A DNA stretch of 36,087 nt, from positions 1 to 36,087 of the forward strand of contig JBBPTG010000242.1 of assembly GCA_038093975.1 (NCBI GenBank), written 5' to 3'. Positions 20,113 to 30,500 of the stretch are shown here, piece after piece (the stretch's first letter is position 1; the number at the start of each line of letters is the position of its first letter). The translations under genes were made by a program, and so were the position numbers. The notes under the pieces were generated by a model, which saw only the letters and a list, made by a program, of their open reading frames with translations, was not told the DNA's origin and made no database searches. The stretch comes from Chalciporus piperatus (taxonomy: Eukaryota > Basidiomycota > Agaricomycetes > Boletales > Boletaceae).

Positions 20113-20824
20113 ATATCTGGTTCCCTGATCATCGAAGAAGACATCCCACGAGCGCTCTCGCTGCTCTTCTTGCCAATCCGCTTGAAGAACCACCGACTCC
20201 CACGCGGCGAGTTATTCACCTGAGTTCGTTCTAACTTCTGAGGATTGTCTGAGGATATGTCAGACTCCTTTCGCCCCAGCGGACGTAGAGCCTGAGGTTA
20301 GCCAAATTGGATGCTGTGGGTTGTTGCCTCGTCGACGGCCCAGAACGACTGCAGCTGGTACAGGACGGGGCACTGCTCCCGTTGAACAGTCTTCGCGGCC
20401 TGCTCATATTGATCCATCCGACTCCAACAACGCTGGCGTCTCTGATCCACGCGATCGGCCACGCAAGATATTCTGGAACTTTCTGCAGTTGCATGATCAA
20501 CGGATCGTTGTACATTTGGTCGGTGTTAATACCCCCTGCTATGGCTGTTCGTAGGTGCCTTTGTAGTGATCGGTGCAAGAAGTAAAGCCCGGTTGATGAT
20601 GATAGTAGGTTTATGATACAACCGGTACCAGCGTATACGTAGTTCTCCAACGTAAGCTGTGCGCGTTTTTCAGCCGAGAATCATAGTCTACTGGCATGCT
20701 ACTGCACTCTGTACGTGGTGCAGGGTGCTATTATCTTGAGCCTTCTTTGCCACTATCTCTGGTGGAGCAATCATACGATATATACCCTTGCGATTTCAGG
20801 CTTATGAGTTACAATCAAATATGT
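20113..20824. other. Gene-free stretch between BRR2 relic and Ngaro-2
   Basis: After the BRR2 similarity ends there is no supported gene. A 139-codon minus ORF (20231-20650) and overlapping plus ORFs have no recognisable features. The last bases before the element are AT-rich. Confidence 0.45.
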
Positions 20825-21030
20825 AAGAGTGCAGGTCTGTGACAAAGCGAGGTACGAGCGGAGTCACAGAGCATTGTCTTCATGGGGCACGCTGACTCAG
20901 CGCCGCCCGCCAACCGCTTGTGCCCCATGACAACAAAGCGATGTCTCGGTGGCGCCACCTTTCTCTCCTTCGCGCCACCAGCATCCGCTCACCTAGTCGC
21001 GTCAAGCACCAAGCTCGACGCTCAAGCTCA
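20825..21030 (+). repeat. A1 terminal repeat of Ngaro-2
   Basis: It matches A2 (32952-33107) from AAGAGTGCAGGTCTGTGAC to GACGCTCAAGCTCA, except that A1 carries about 50 extra bases at 20881-20934 where A2 has only five (TGGCT). Near the start, TCTGTGAC (20836-20843) and GTCACAGA (20863-20870) can form a stem. Confidence 0.9.
20881..20929. repeat. 49 bp foldback sequence present only in A1
   Basis: CATGGGGCAC (20881-20890) and GTGCCCCATG (20920-20929) are perfect 10 bp inverted arms. Inside lies a second dyad, CGCTGA-C-TCAGCG. The A2 copy lacks it, so it was gained by A1 or lost by A2 after the two diverged. Confidence 0.85.
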
Positions 21031-21151
21031 ATACCCACTCACTCCAGTCGTTCCTTACCCCACAGTCACCTCCCGTCATCCATCTCCTGAACATCCCTGC
21101 GCGGCCAAGCGCACAACCCCGCAATAACCTCGCTTTCCATACCTCTCAATC

Positions 21152-22698
21152 ATGGCAGACCCAAACCTGGAAATACCACCCAACTTCGCGGGGCCAGAGT
21201 TCATCATCGTTAGGCAGGGCATGCGGGCAGGCTTCGGTGAGAACGACCAGCAGGTCACGGAGCGCCTGCTCGCGGCATGGCGAGCAGCCAACGACGCCAG
21301 AATCGCGGAATGGGATGCGCGGCGGGCAGACGACGAAAGGGCAGCCGCCGAAGAAGCACGTATCGCTCAAGAGCAGCAGCTAGAGCTAGAGCGGGCTCAG
21401 AGAGAGGACGAAGAGCGCGAACGCAGAGACGCAGACAAAAAGAAGCCCAAGATGAACACCTTCACTCCCGGCACGGCGCCCCCAAACGTTCTCGAGCACC
21501 CCCCTTCACAATACGCCCTTCAAAAGCTGAGTGCCTTCGACTACGTAGAGCTTTACTACTTCTCTCTGCGCGGCAGACTCGAAGCAGCCAGACACTCGAA
21601 CAGGTCCCATGCCGACGACACGTTCGGCATCGCGCGCCTAGACGATCATCTCACAGTCCGCTCCATCTCTTCCGTTCGAGCCTCAAAATACGTCATTCCG
21701 GATCACGACCTTTCCTTTGAAGAGTTCCTGCACGCAAAAAATTGCTTCATGGAGCACGCAGTAAAGGCAGGCTGGCCCCAGCAGAACACCGACGCCCTCT
21801 CGCGTTTTTTCTGGTTCCTCGAAAACCATCCAGTGGTACACCAATCCATGGGCACGAAGATCATCCTCACCTACGCGTCCCGCGTGCGCTTCGACTGGCA
21901 CAAGGAGCTGAAGGCAGGGCGAGGGTATGACATATCTAAGATCAACGAGAACCTCATCCAAACCATCACCTCCGACATTCGTGCAGAGGAGGATGACGAG
22001 AACAAAGCCGAGGTAAGCCCCACACCCATCAAACCCGTCCCTGTACTAATCATACCCTCAATATTCTCCCTCTTCACGCTCTCCCATCACTCGCACCTGA
22101 TGCAATCCCACCCCACCCCCTCCCCGGTGCCGTGGACTGCGTCCCGCCGGGGCACACCCCGCAGATACGTAGACTCCTCGAGTCCGCCAAAGCGCTGGGT
22201 AACCGCCCTGCCGGTCCCCCCCGCAACTACCCTCGCGATGACCGCCCCTTCCCGCGAGATGACCGCTCATCAGCGAGGCGGCCTCGAAGCAATCGCTCTG
22301 CCTCCCCTCGCCCCAAAGGCCGGGACAGACCCTCGGGGCGCTACTCCCCCAAACACCAGCGCCACCAGGGCAATGGCAATTCGTCCGACACCCACCCCAC
22401 CTCCCCCGGCAAGAGGCCCCGGCGCAGGAGCATTAAGTCGGTATGCCCTAAATGCTTGGGGCGGTTTCCGCACGATGTGCGAGTGTGCGCGCGCGACGAG
22501 CTCTGGAACGGCGAGCCCACCCGTTGCCACCGAGACCCCCAGGGACGCCTCGTTAATCCCAAGGGACAGAGCGTCTGCACTGACTTCCAACGACCGCGTG
22601 GCTGCAGCCTCAAGCACAGTGGCGTGCTCCACGAATGCTCGGGGTGTGGCAGCTCCGATCACGGAGCCCAAGGCTGCCCTCACGCAGAGAAGGCTTAG
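21152..22698 (+). CDS. Gag-like protein of Ngaro-2, spliced form
   Basis: Exon 1 (21152-22012) begins MADPNLEIPPNF. A GT-AG intron at 22013-22164 (GTAAGC, possible branch site TACTAAT, acceptor CGCAG; no other AG between the donor and this acceptor) joins it in phase to exon 2 (22165-22698), for 464 residues. Domains: an alanine/arginine/glutamate-rich predicted coiled coil (about residues 40-95), a conserved middle (FDYVELYYFSLRGRLEAAR, FFWFLENHPVVHQS), a basic Arg/Pro/Ser linker, and a Cys/His cluster (CPKCLG, GCSLKHSGVLHECSGCG) that parallels the Ngaro-1 Gag C-terminus. The C-terminal exon overlaps the RT-fusion frame. The intron is predicted from consensus, phase and the Cys/His domain it joins on. 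Confidence 0.72.
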
Positions 22699-24580
22699 CG
22701 CCCTCACGCCATATCACCCGGACGCCTGGGAGCACTACCTCCGCGCCTTCAACCTCCTAGATAAATACCCTTCCATCCCTGACGGACTACGCTTCGGCTT
22801 CCACGCTGGACTTTCTAATCTCGCGGCATCTTTTACCCCTGACAATAATCCCTCAATCGAGGAGCTTGCACACATCTTTAGAGAAACTGTAAATAAGGAA
22901 ATAGCTAAGGGCCGCTACATCGGACCCTTTGATCGTGCCTCGCTTGAATCCATTCTAGGGCCCATTCAATCAGCCCCTTTATCCTTAGTGCCCAAACCGG
23001 GCAAGCCCGGGAAATTCCGCCTCGTTCAAAATCTTTCATACCCCTACAAACACCCAACACCGGGGACCTCGTCGGTGAACTCGCGCGTTGACCCCAACAT
23101 GTTCCCTACCCACTACAGTACATTCGATATAGTATCATCCATCATTGCCCGCTTACCCGCGGGTTCGGAAGCAGCCGTCAGAGACGTAGCGGAGGCATAC
23201 CGAACAATTCCCTCGCACCCCTCACAATGGCCATCTTTGGTCGTGCGATTATCTAAGGACGAGTTCGCGGTCGATACCGCGTACTGCTTCGGATTCGGCC
23301 CGTCGGGGGGCATATATGGTAAAATTGGTGCGGCAGGGGCCGACATCATGAGGCACTGCGGGATTGGCCCCATCGCTCGATGGGTCGACGACCACATTTT
23401 CTTTCGCATACGCAGGGAGTTCCTGGAATCAGCCAATCAATCACGAAAGGTCGTGGCCGCGCAGATCGCCGCACACCCAAATCGGGGCCTCACCACACGA
23501 GGGGGCAGATCCTGGTTCTCAGGGCCCACACGCCCGGACGGCACAATTGAGGAATTTGACGAGGACATGACGTGCCCGCTAGCCGACGTCTCGGGCGCAT
23601 CAATACGACCTGACGCGGACGCAGCCTTTACTTACAGCATAGCCGATATCGATCACATATCCAACCACCTAGGCATCCCTTGGGAAGCATCCAAGGACAT
23701 CCCCTTCACCACTAGCCCCACATTCATCGGTTTAGTGTGGGACTTACAAGCGCGCACCGTCACGATCACAGAGGTAAAACGCGCGAAATATCTACACGCG
23801 CTGACAGCGTGGCAAGCCAGCCGAGTTCACACGATGGAAGAGGTGCAAAAATTACATGGTAAACTCATTCACGCTTCCCTCATCATTCCGGAAGGCAGAG
23901 CTTACCTCACGAACCTCGAGGCCATGCTCGGCACCTTTGGCGACTCCCCCCGCAAACCCAGGACCCCGCCACGAGGCACCCCAGACGACATCGCCTGGTG
24001 GATAACCGCACTCTCGCTGGTTCCTCTTCCCCCCATCCACATCAACCCCCTGCTCCCAATAACCCCCCTGTACGCGTTCTCCGATGCCAGCTCAGGCGTC
24101 GGAATCGGAATCATACTGGGCAAACGGTGGGCGGCATGGACGCTTCGCCCCGGTTGGAACACAGACTCGCGAGACATCGGGTGGGCCGAGGCAGTCGGAT
24201 TCGAACTCCTCGTGCATTACATCCTACACTCAGATGCCTCCCCACCCCATTTCAAGGTTTTCGGAGACAACATCGGGGTGGTTGAAGGATGGGCAAACGG
24301 CCGCAGCAGAAACAAGCAGGTCAACGCCGTCTTCAGACGCATGCACGCTCTTCTACAGAACCCGAGGTGCCGGGTCATCGCCCAATTCGTGCCCAGCGCC
24401 TCCAACCCAGCTGATGGACCATCGAGGGGCGTCTTTCCCCCCGCACATTGCATCCTCCCACACCTCCCGCTTCCCCCAGAACTCCACCCCTTCCTCGAAA
24501 GCGTCAGATCCACCTCCCGCTCAGAACCAGCGCCACTCGCTCCCGAGGATATTGTCCCTTCCCCCCAACCATCCCAATGA
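21152..24580 (+). CDS. Gag-RT/RNase H fusion ORF of Ngaro-2 (unspliced form)
   Basis: The first exon frame of Gag stays open through the intron and on to 24580, giving 1142 residues. RT starts around residue 510 (LTPYHPDAWEHYLRAF). RT motifs: RDVAEAYRTIP, FGFGPSGGIYG and catalytic WVDDHIFF at about residue 743. RNase H follows: FSDASSGVGIG (about 975), GWAEAVGFELL, FGDNIGVVEGWANGRSRN and [11 protein letters not shown]. The stretch 22165-22680 is read here in a frame different from the Cys/His domain and looks like untuned linker. The fusion could be translated from intron-retaining RNA, or RT could start internally; the sequence does not decide. It makes cDNA of the element. No stops or frameshifts are visible. 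Confidence 0.85.
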   Translation: MADPNLEIPPNFAGPEFIIVRQGMRAGFGENDQQVTERLLAAWRAANDARIAEWDARRADDERAAAEEARIAQEQQLELERAQREDEERERRDADKKKPKMNTFTPGTAPPNVLEHPPSQYALQKLSAFDYVELYYFSLRGRLEAARHSNRSHADDTFGIARLDDHLTVRSISSVRASKYVIPDHDLSFEEFLHAKNCFMEHAVKAGWPQQNTDALSRFFWFLENHPVVHQSMGTKIILTYASRVRFDWHKELKAGRGYDISKINENLIQTITSDIRAEEDDENKAEVSPTPIKPVPVLIIPSIFSLFTLSHHSHLMQSHPTPSPVPWTASRRGTPRRYVDSSSPPKRWVTALPVPPATTLAMTAPSREMTAHQRGGLEAIALPPLAPKAGTDPRGATPPNTSATRAMAIRPTPTPPPPARGPGAGALSRYALNAWGGFRTMCECARATSSGTASPPVATETPRDASLIPRDRASALTSNDRVAAASSTVACSTNARGVAAPITEPKAALTQRRLSALTPYHPDAWEHYLRAFNLLDKYPSIPDGLRFGFHAGLSNLAASFTPDNNPSIEELAHIFRETVNKEIAKGRYIGPFDRASLESILGPIQSAPLSLVPKPGKPGKFRLVQNLSYPYKHPTPGTSSVNSRVDPNMFPTHYSTFDIVSSIIARLPAGSEAAVRDVAEAYRTIPSHPSQWPSLVVRLSKDEFAVDTAYCFGFGPSGGIYGKIGAAGADIMRHCGIGPIARWVDDHIFFRIRREFLESANQSRKVVAAQIAAHPNRGLTTRGGRSWFSGPTRPDGTIEEFDEDMTCPLADVSGASIRPDADAAFTYSIADIDHISNHLGIPWEASKDIPFTTSPTFIGLVWDLQARTVTITEVKRAKYLHALTAWQASRVHTMEEVQKLHGKLIHASLIIPEGRAYLTNLEAMLGTFGDSPRKPRTPPRGTPDDIAWWITALSLVPLPPIHINPLLPITPLYAFSDASSGVGIGIILGKRWAAWTLRPGWNTDSRDIGWAEAVGFELLVHYILHSDASPPHFKVFGDNIGVVEGWANGRSRNKQVNAVFRRMHALLQNPRCRVIAQFVPSASNPADGPSRGVFPPAHCILPHLPLPPELHPFLESVRSTSRSEPAPLAPEDIVPSPQPSQ

Positions 24581-27500
24581 CGAGCGACCAAGGCGCCCCC
24601 CGACGCTTTCGACCACCAGCCCCAGGGCCCCGCTCGTGAGGCCAGTAATCGACCCCTCCCCCCTGCGTCCCCACTGCAGGGCTAGGGACCGTCTGCGTCT
24701 GTGGTCACCCGTCATCCCCCGCTCCCCGTCAGCCCACGGCCTCTCGCGCGACGACGTTCGTCGGGTGTACGACGTAATCTCGCACGCCTGGGCGGACAGC
24801 ACCAAAGAAACATATGGAACGGGCTTACTTGCATACCACATCTTCTGCGACAACAGGGGCATTCCCGAGGGAGACAGAGCCCCAGCCAAACCCCCGGTCA
24901 TAGCCGCTTTCATATCCACCCTAGCAGGCGAATACTCCGCAACGGCAGTAACCAACTACATCAATGGAGTGCGAGCATGGCACACCATCCATGGAGTCGA
25001 ATGGGCACCCAACGGAACCGAGACAGACGCCCTCGTAAAAGCCGCTGCTTCGCTGGCCCCCCCCAAGCGGCCTCCACGGGAGCCGTACACCATAAACACC
25101 ATAATCACAATTCGCAACAATCTAACCCTCACCGACCCGCTGCACGCCGCCGTCTTCGCCTGCCTCACCACAGCCTTTTACGCAACCGCCCGCGTAGGCG
25201 AACTCACCATCAAAGCGCTGAACGCTTTCGATCCAACAATCCACGCCAAGCCATCCAATGTCAGAATCGAAAAGGACCGGAACGGCATCGAAGTAACCAA
25301 CATCCACCTTCCTCGCACCAAAACGGCACTCAGTGGAGAGGACATTAATTGGGCAAAGCAGGACGGCCCATCTGATCCCCAAGCGGCGTTCGCAAACCAC
25401 CTAGCCATCAACCCCAGTCAAAACGAGCAGGTGGTTGGTATCGGGAGGACTCGGGTCTCAGTTTTTCTTCGCTGGTCTCGGCTGATCAGGTCGATTTCGG
25501 TGTCGGATCGACTGGCCTCATGTTGGCTAGACTCGACCAACTCTCCCCAACTGACCCGCTATCACGCCAGCTCAAAAATCTCGGCTGATTAGGGTACAAA
25601 TCAATACATTCGGATACACGAAACTAGCACTACAACCATGGTAGTATACTGACAATACAGCACTCATTATGGAGCTACAACGCAACGAGAACAGGCAAAG
25701 AATTTCCGAGGAGTAAGAGCAGCAACTTGAAGACACAGCAGCCCAGAGGAGGAACAAGAAAATGACGACGAGAAAGGCGAGGCACCCGGAGGCGGTGGAG
25801 AACAGTCGGAGCAAATCGCGAGTATGATCGGCGGTCGTGAGCAAATCGCGAGTGTGATCGGCGGCGGTCGTGAGCAAACATCATTTAGGTAGCCTCTGAG
25901 TCAACCTGGCTAGGCCCCGCAACTGACTGCGAGGTCGAGTTTGCTTTGACCTACTTGTATGTCAGGAAAAAAATATGATCGAAGCAAGTGGAAAGTGTAC
26001 CTTCTTGACAAGTAGTTCCTGCTCCTTCCAATATTGCACGTCTTGAGCAGAGAGGGACTCATAATACTTGTCGAATTCGCCGCTGGAGACGAAGCGGCCC
26101 TTGCCCTTCTTCGGGTCGTTCTTGTAGTCGATCGCGCAAAGACTCCTACAAACATGTTAGCGGTATGATAATAGGAAAGACGGATTGGATTGTTTACTTA
26201 GCGCTGCCGTTTTTCGACAAACGAAGCTGTGCATTCGGGTTGCCGTTGCGTCTCTTGCCGCTGTCCGACACGGTCTCCCCATTCACCGGGCCACCTTTTT
26301 GCAGTTTTGTAGTAGCGGGCATTGGCATCCAGTCTGCGTTTACTGCGTTGGGAATGGGGGACACGGCAGCTTTGGAGAGGGATTCCAAAGTAGATGTTGC
26401 AGAACCTTGAAGAGGACGGACATGCTGTGGTTGTGCAAAGAGTATGTCACCTTCGAGTTCGAGACCGTCCGAGTCGTCAAATGGATCTACTTCATCGGCC
26501 GCGGCGCCGGTTGTGGCTGCGGTCGTCGTCGTGTTTTCCTTCCCCTTCCCAGGACTTTTCTGCACTGTAAGGACGTCCTTGATCTAGTAATCATAGCCGA
26601 TCAGTTGATAGTACATTTATACTACTAGAGACTCGGATCTGATTGACGAACCTTAATGCCACTATACCTTGTTTTATCCGGTGGTGATGCAGAAATTGGA
26701 GGAGTCGGGCGTTGCTCGTTTGAGTTGGTAGGTGTACCAGCAGTGTTCTCAGTGCGGCTCCGTTTGAACACTCCAGGAGTGAAATTCTGGGATAGCGGTC
26801 GTTTTACGGATGGTTCAGGTGTAGCAGACATGCTCCGAGCTTCGGATTTGATACGTGTGACGGCGGCAGCTTCAACTTTAATATTAGAGTTCGCCTCGAC
26901 CTTCGGCTTTCCTTCCCATTGAGAGAACGTCTTGATAGCGAAATCTTTCGCTTTCCAATCGTATTGGCACAGACGGAAGTGGATATACTTCGCTCGCAGA
27001 GAGCGGTAAATGAAATCGGATGCGACTGAATTGGCTTTCGTCCAGGTGATAGGGCAGTAACCGAAGTCCTTGAGCGTTTGAAATGCTTCGCGTGTTCGCT
27101 GGCGCATGTCCGCGATGACAAACGGGTCACAGAGGACGCCGTTCTCATCAACGAGGTATGCAAGTGTCGCCTTGGTGTCATCTTTTGGACTTTCGAGGAC
27201 ACCGTGATTTTGCCTTTTAAACGCTTTCCAGTCGTTTTCATAGAAGAAGAGTTGCTTCATGTCTTTGATGCTTTTGAGTCCAATCGGCGGATAGTGGTCG
27301 TCGGACAAGCAAAGCGCTAACACAGGATCCGTGGCCGCCGAACATTTACTGAGCTTGTCTAACACTTTCTCGTACATCTCACTTTAAATCCCATTACTAG
27401 CTGTAGCATTGTTTGACCGGTACTAGGTTACTTACTTCATGGCATTCTTTTCCCCTTCCAGTTGCTGAGTCGAGGACTTGAATGCGACTAACTGTTGTTG

Positions 27501-30500
27501 TGTGGTGAACAATTCGTCGCAAAGCTTGCCAATCTGTTCGTGCATAGTCGCGTTTTCGTTTGAGAGCATCGAGAGATGGTCAGGGCCGCTATGAGAGCCA
27601 GAAGATTGGCTGTATGCGTGGGATTGATGGCTATATGCGCTACTGATCCGAATGTGGTCGTTTTCATGCAGCGAGGCACTACCAAGTAAATCCTGGAAAG
27701 ATGGTCCGACAAACTTCGAGAACTCAAGCAGTTCATTTTACTTACGGAAAAGCTTGTAGTAGTACGATGACGGAATTGTGAGTCCGCATGCGAGTTTTGA
27801 TCATCGTTTGGCATAGGTAAACACGGACTTGCTATAAGGGGGGATTGGGTGAATGACTCGGAAAAGTCTACTGTTGGGACATCTTCAGGCATAGTATTGA
27901 GAGTAACAAAGTCAAGGGACAAGTAGGAAGGCTTGTATTCTTGTTGTTGTTGTAGGGCTCGAGGGCGGCAGAGGCAAGGAGGTCAGCGTTGCAAACATAA
28001 GCAAAATTTGATCACCGTCATGGTAGTCCGAGTCCTAGTTTCTACAATAACAACAACATGGATTCTGTCGTCGACAACAACCACAACACCTCCATCCTCG
28101 GGAATGCAATCATGATGGAAGTAGAAGAGCTCCACCCTGCCTGGACAACATATGCAGTTGATTTTCACGTTAATCGTCCTGGAACCTTGGTACATTTACG
28201 AAGCTCTGGGGCGCTGACACCTGTCATATATGCTCTAACATTTTATCACAGCGTCTCCTTGTACGTCTCAAAGAACGCGAGACGACGAAAATGGGTGTCG
28301 TTGATGCAGACAAACTCTCCGATCATGAACATGATGCCGGGGTTAAAGGATCTCAGGATGATCCAGACTCGACAATGGTCGAAGCAAGGTTTGATTAGTT
28401 TTTCAATATGACTCGAGTTGCCTATCTGATCCTATCAATATATAGCCCGAGCTCTCAACTTAGCTTGAATGAAGCCGTCTTGAAGCCAGATGTCAAACCG
28501 GTCAAGATTTTACACAGTACCATCGCTCGTACTAGCCCACCTGAGACACATGGAGTCATATCAAAGCTACGCGGAAAGAAGAACAAGCCCGTTCGCAAGA
28601 TCCTATCGCTTCCAGTTGCCTCCTACTACACGGCACCTGCAGGCGATGCATTTGAAGCTGCGATCAAAAGCTACAAGTCCGGTGTCTGAAGCTTGTCTCC
28701 TGAGGCACACGATCACTTTATATTGTTCTCGCTCCCAGGCAGCATGTATTACTAGAACCACCTGTACATGTGACACTGTAGCCTTTGTTATCACGAATCT
28801 CCCTGCTGTGTACCATCTTCGTCATCCTGGTGATCGTGCCGCACTCCACCAAGATAAGGAACACCTCCGCCTGGCGAGGGAGACATGTAAAACCTCTGTT
28901 CTCCAAAACGTAATTCTGGTATCATGGCGATAACAGCTTCAATAGACTTTACGTTGACTGCGACAACTCCAGCATCCCCTTGTGGCAAGCATGATATATA
29001 GGTTTGATTGGAACGCCCGAGAAGCTCTGGGTGAGGAGGGGAGTATAACGAGACGATCGCAATAGCTTCAGTGGGTGCACCGGGATCGGAAGCAAAGCGG
29101 CACTCAATAAAATAACGAACTTCGCCAAAGCGACGCTCGCCATCGAGGACAAGCTATATTTATGTTATCGTAAATTGGTTAGTATACCTTACTAGTATAA
29201 TATGGGCGTACCTGTACATTGCGTGCTTTGCGAGCATTTTCACGAGTCTCCTTCCAAAGACATCGACCAGTTTGGCCATTGGGTAATCTAATTCGTGCCC
29301 ACCGAATGACACGGATGCTTCCATCAGGGAGAAAAGAGTTGAGGAGAGGAGAATCAGGGTGGTAACGTTGGATATATTCATGAATAGCCCAGCCTTCGTG
29401 AACAGTCGTTGGTCTCGAAGTCCTATCTTGGGGTCTAAGAAGAGCGTATCCATCCGCAAGATCCTTGGCTGTCTTAGGTAATGCATCGGCGGCACTGTCG
29501 TCGTCTAAGGAAGGGAACATTGCCTTGAGTGCATTGACTTGTGCACGACGGATAGCACGTTGGCCCAAATTGGCGTAGGGATTCGACGGCTGGCGAATTT
29601 CCTCTGTAAGGTTCCCTATCGTTCGCTCCATGGTCCACTGGGAAGAGCAGATGAGGGGACCCTTTGTAGCTACTTCATTTGCATAGTGACGAGGGGCATG
29701 GACACTTTGTCGGACGAAATGGATTCGTTCTGGTTTGCGTTCACAGTAGATTTGTTCGAACTCAATTCCCCATTCGAGGAAGAGTTGATCAGCGTGTTGG
29801 AGTTGCTTCAGAGTAATTGTGTGCTGAGATATAATTCGAACGGCCTGGACGAGTTTGCAGTAGTGCTCCCAGATCGGATCTGGAAGCCGTTCGTAGAGAA
29901 CTGCAGGTCCGATCCCGTACAAAAATAGCCAGAACTCCCAAGCTTTATATCCAGAGTTGATCTTCTCAGCGATATTTCGAGGTGGGCGATCGTAGGAGCC
30001 AGGTAGGTGAGAACGGGTATCAGCAACATCCTTGCCAAGGTTCTTCCAGATATCGCCAATAAGTGTTGCAAAGAACCACGTTTTTTTATCGTCGTGGAGA
30101 TCACAGTCGAGGGTACCTCGCCATAGGTTGATAAGGAGATCAGGGATGTTGAGCGAAAATAAGTGCATGATGTCGGATCCAAAACATGTCGGAATACCAA
30201 GGAGACGATTGGCAGGGAATCCAAGGAAGAGTGTTGGTTTCGAAATTCCCGTCTCAAGGCGGCGATTCTTGTATTGCGCGTCTGTTTGCGACTGCAGAAG
30301 ATAGGCAAGATTCCGCAGATAGAGGTCTGGGTTGGCCGACTGGATCATCGACGGATCTATATCATCATGGTCACAACCCTCCATGGTGTATCCGTGCGGC
30401 TTGAGAAGCGCAGGATAATATACTCCAACACCCTTTTTATGACGTCCTTTGAGTCCACAGTAAAGGCGGCATCCGTTCTTCCCATGGTGACCAACGAGCC

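Noticed and set aside
20231..20650. 139-codon minus ORF left of Ngaro-2
   Set aside because: No recognisable family, splice pattern or support; overlapping ORFs exist on the other strand.
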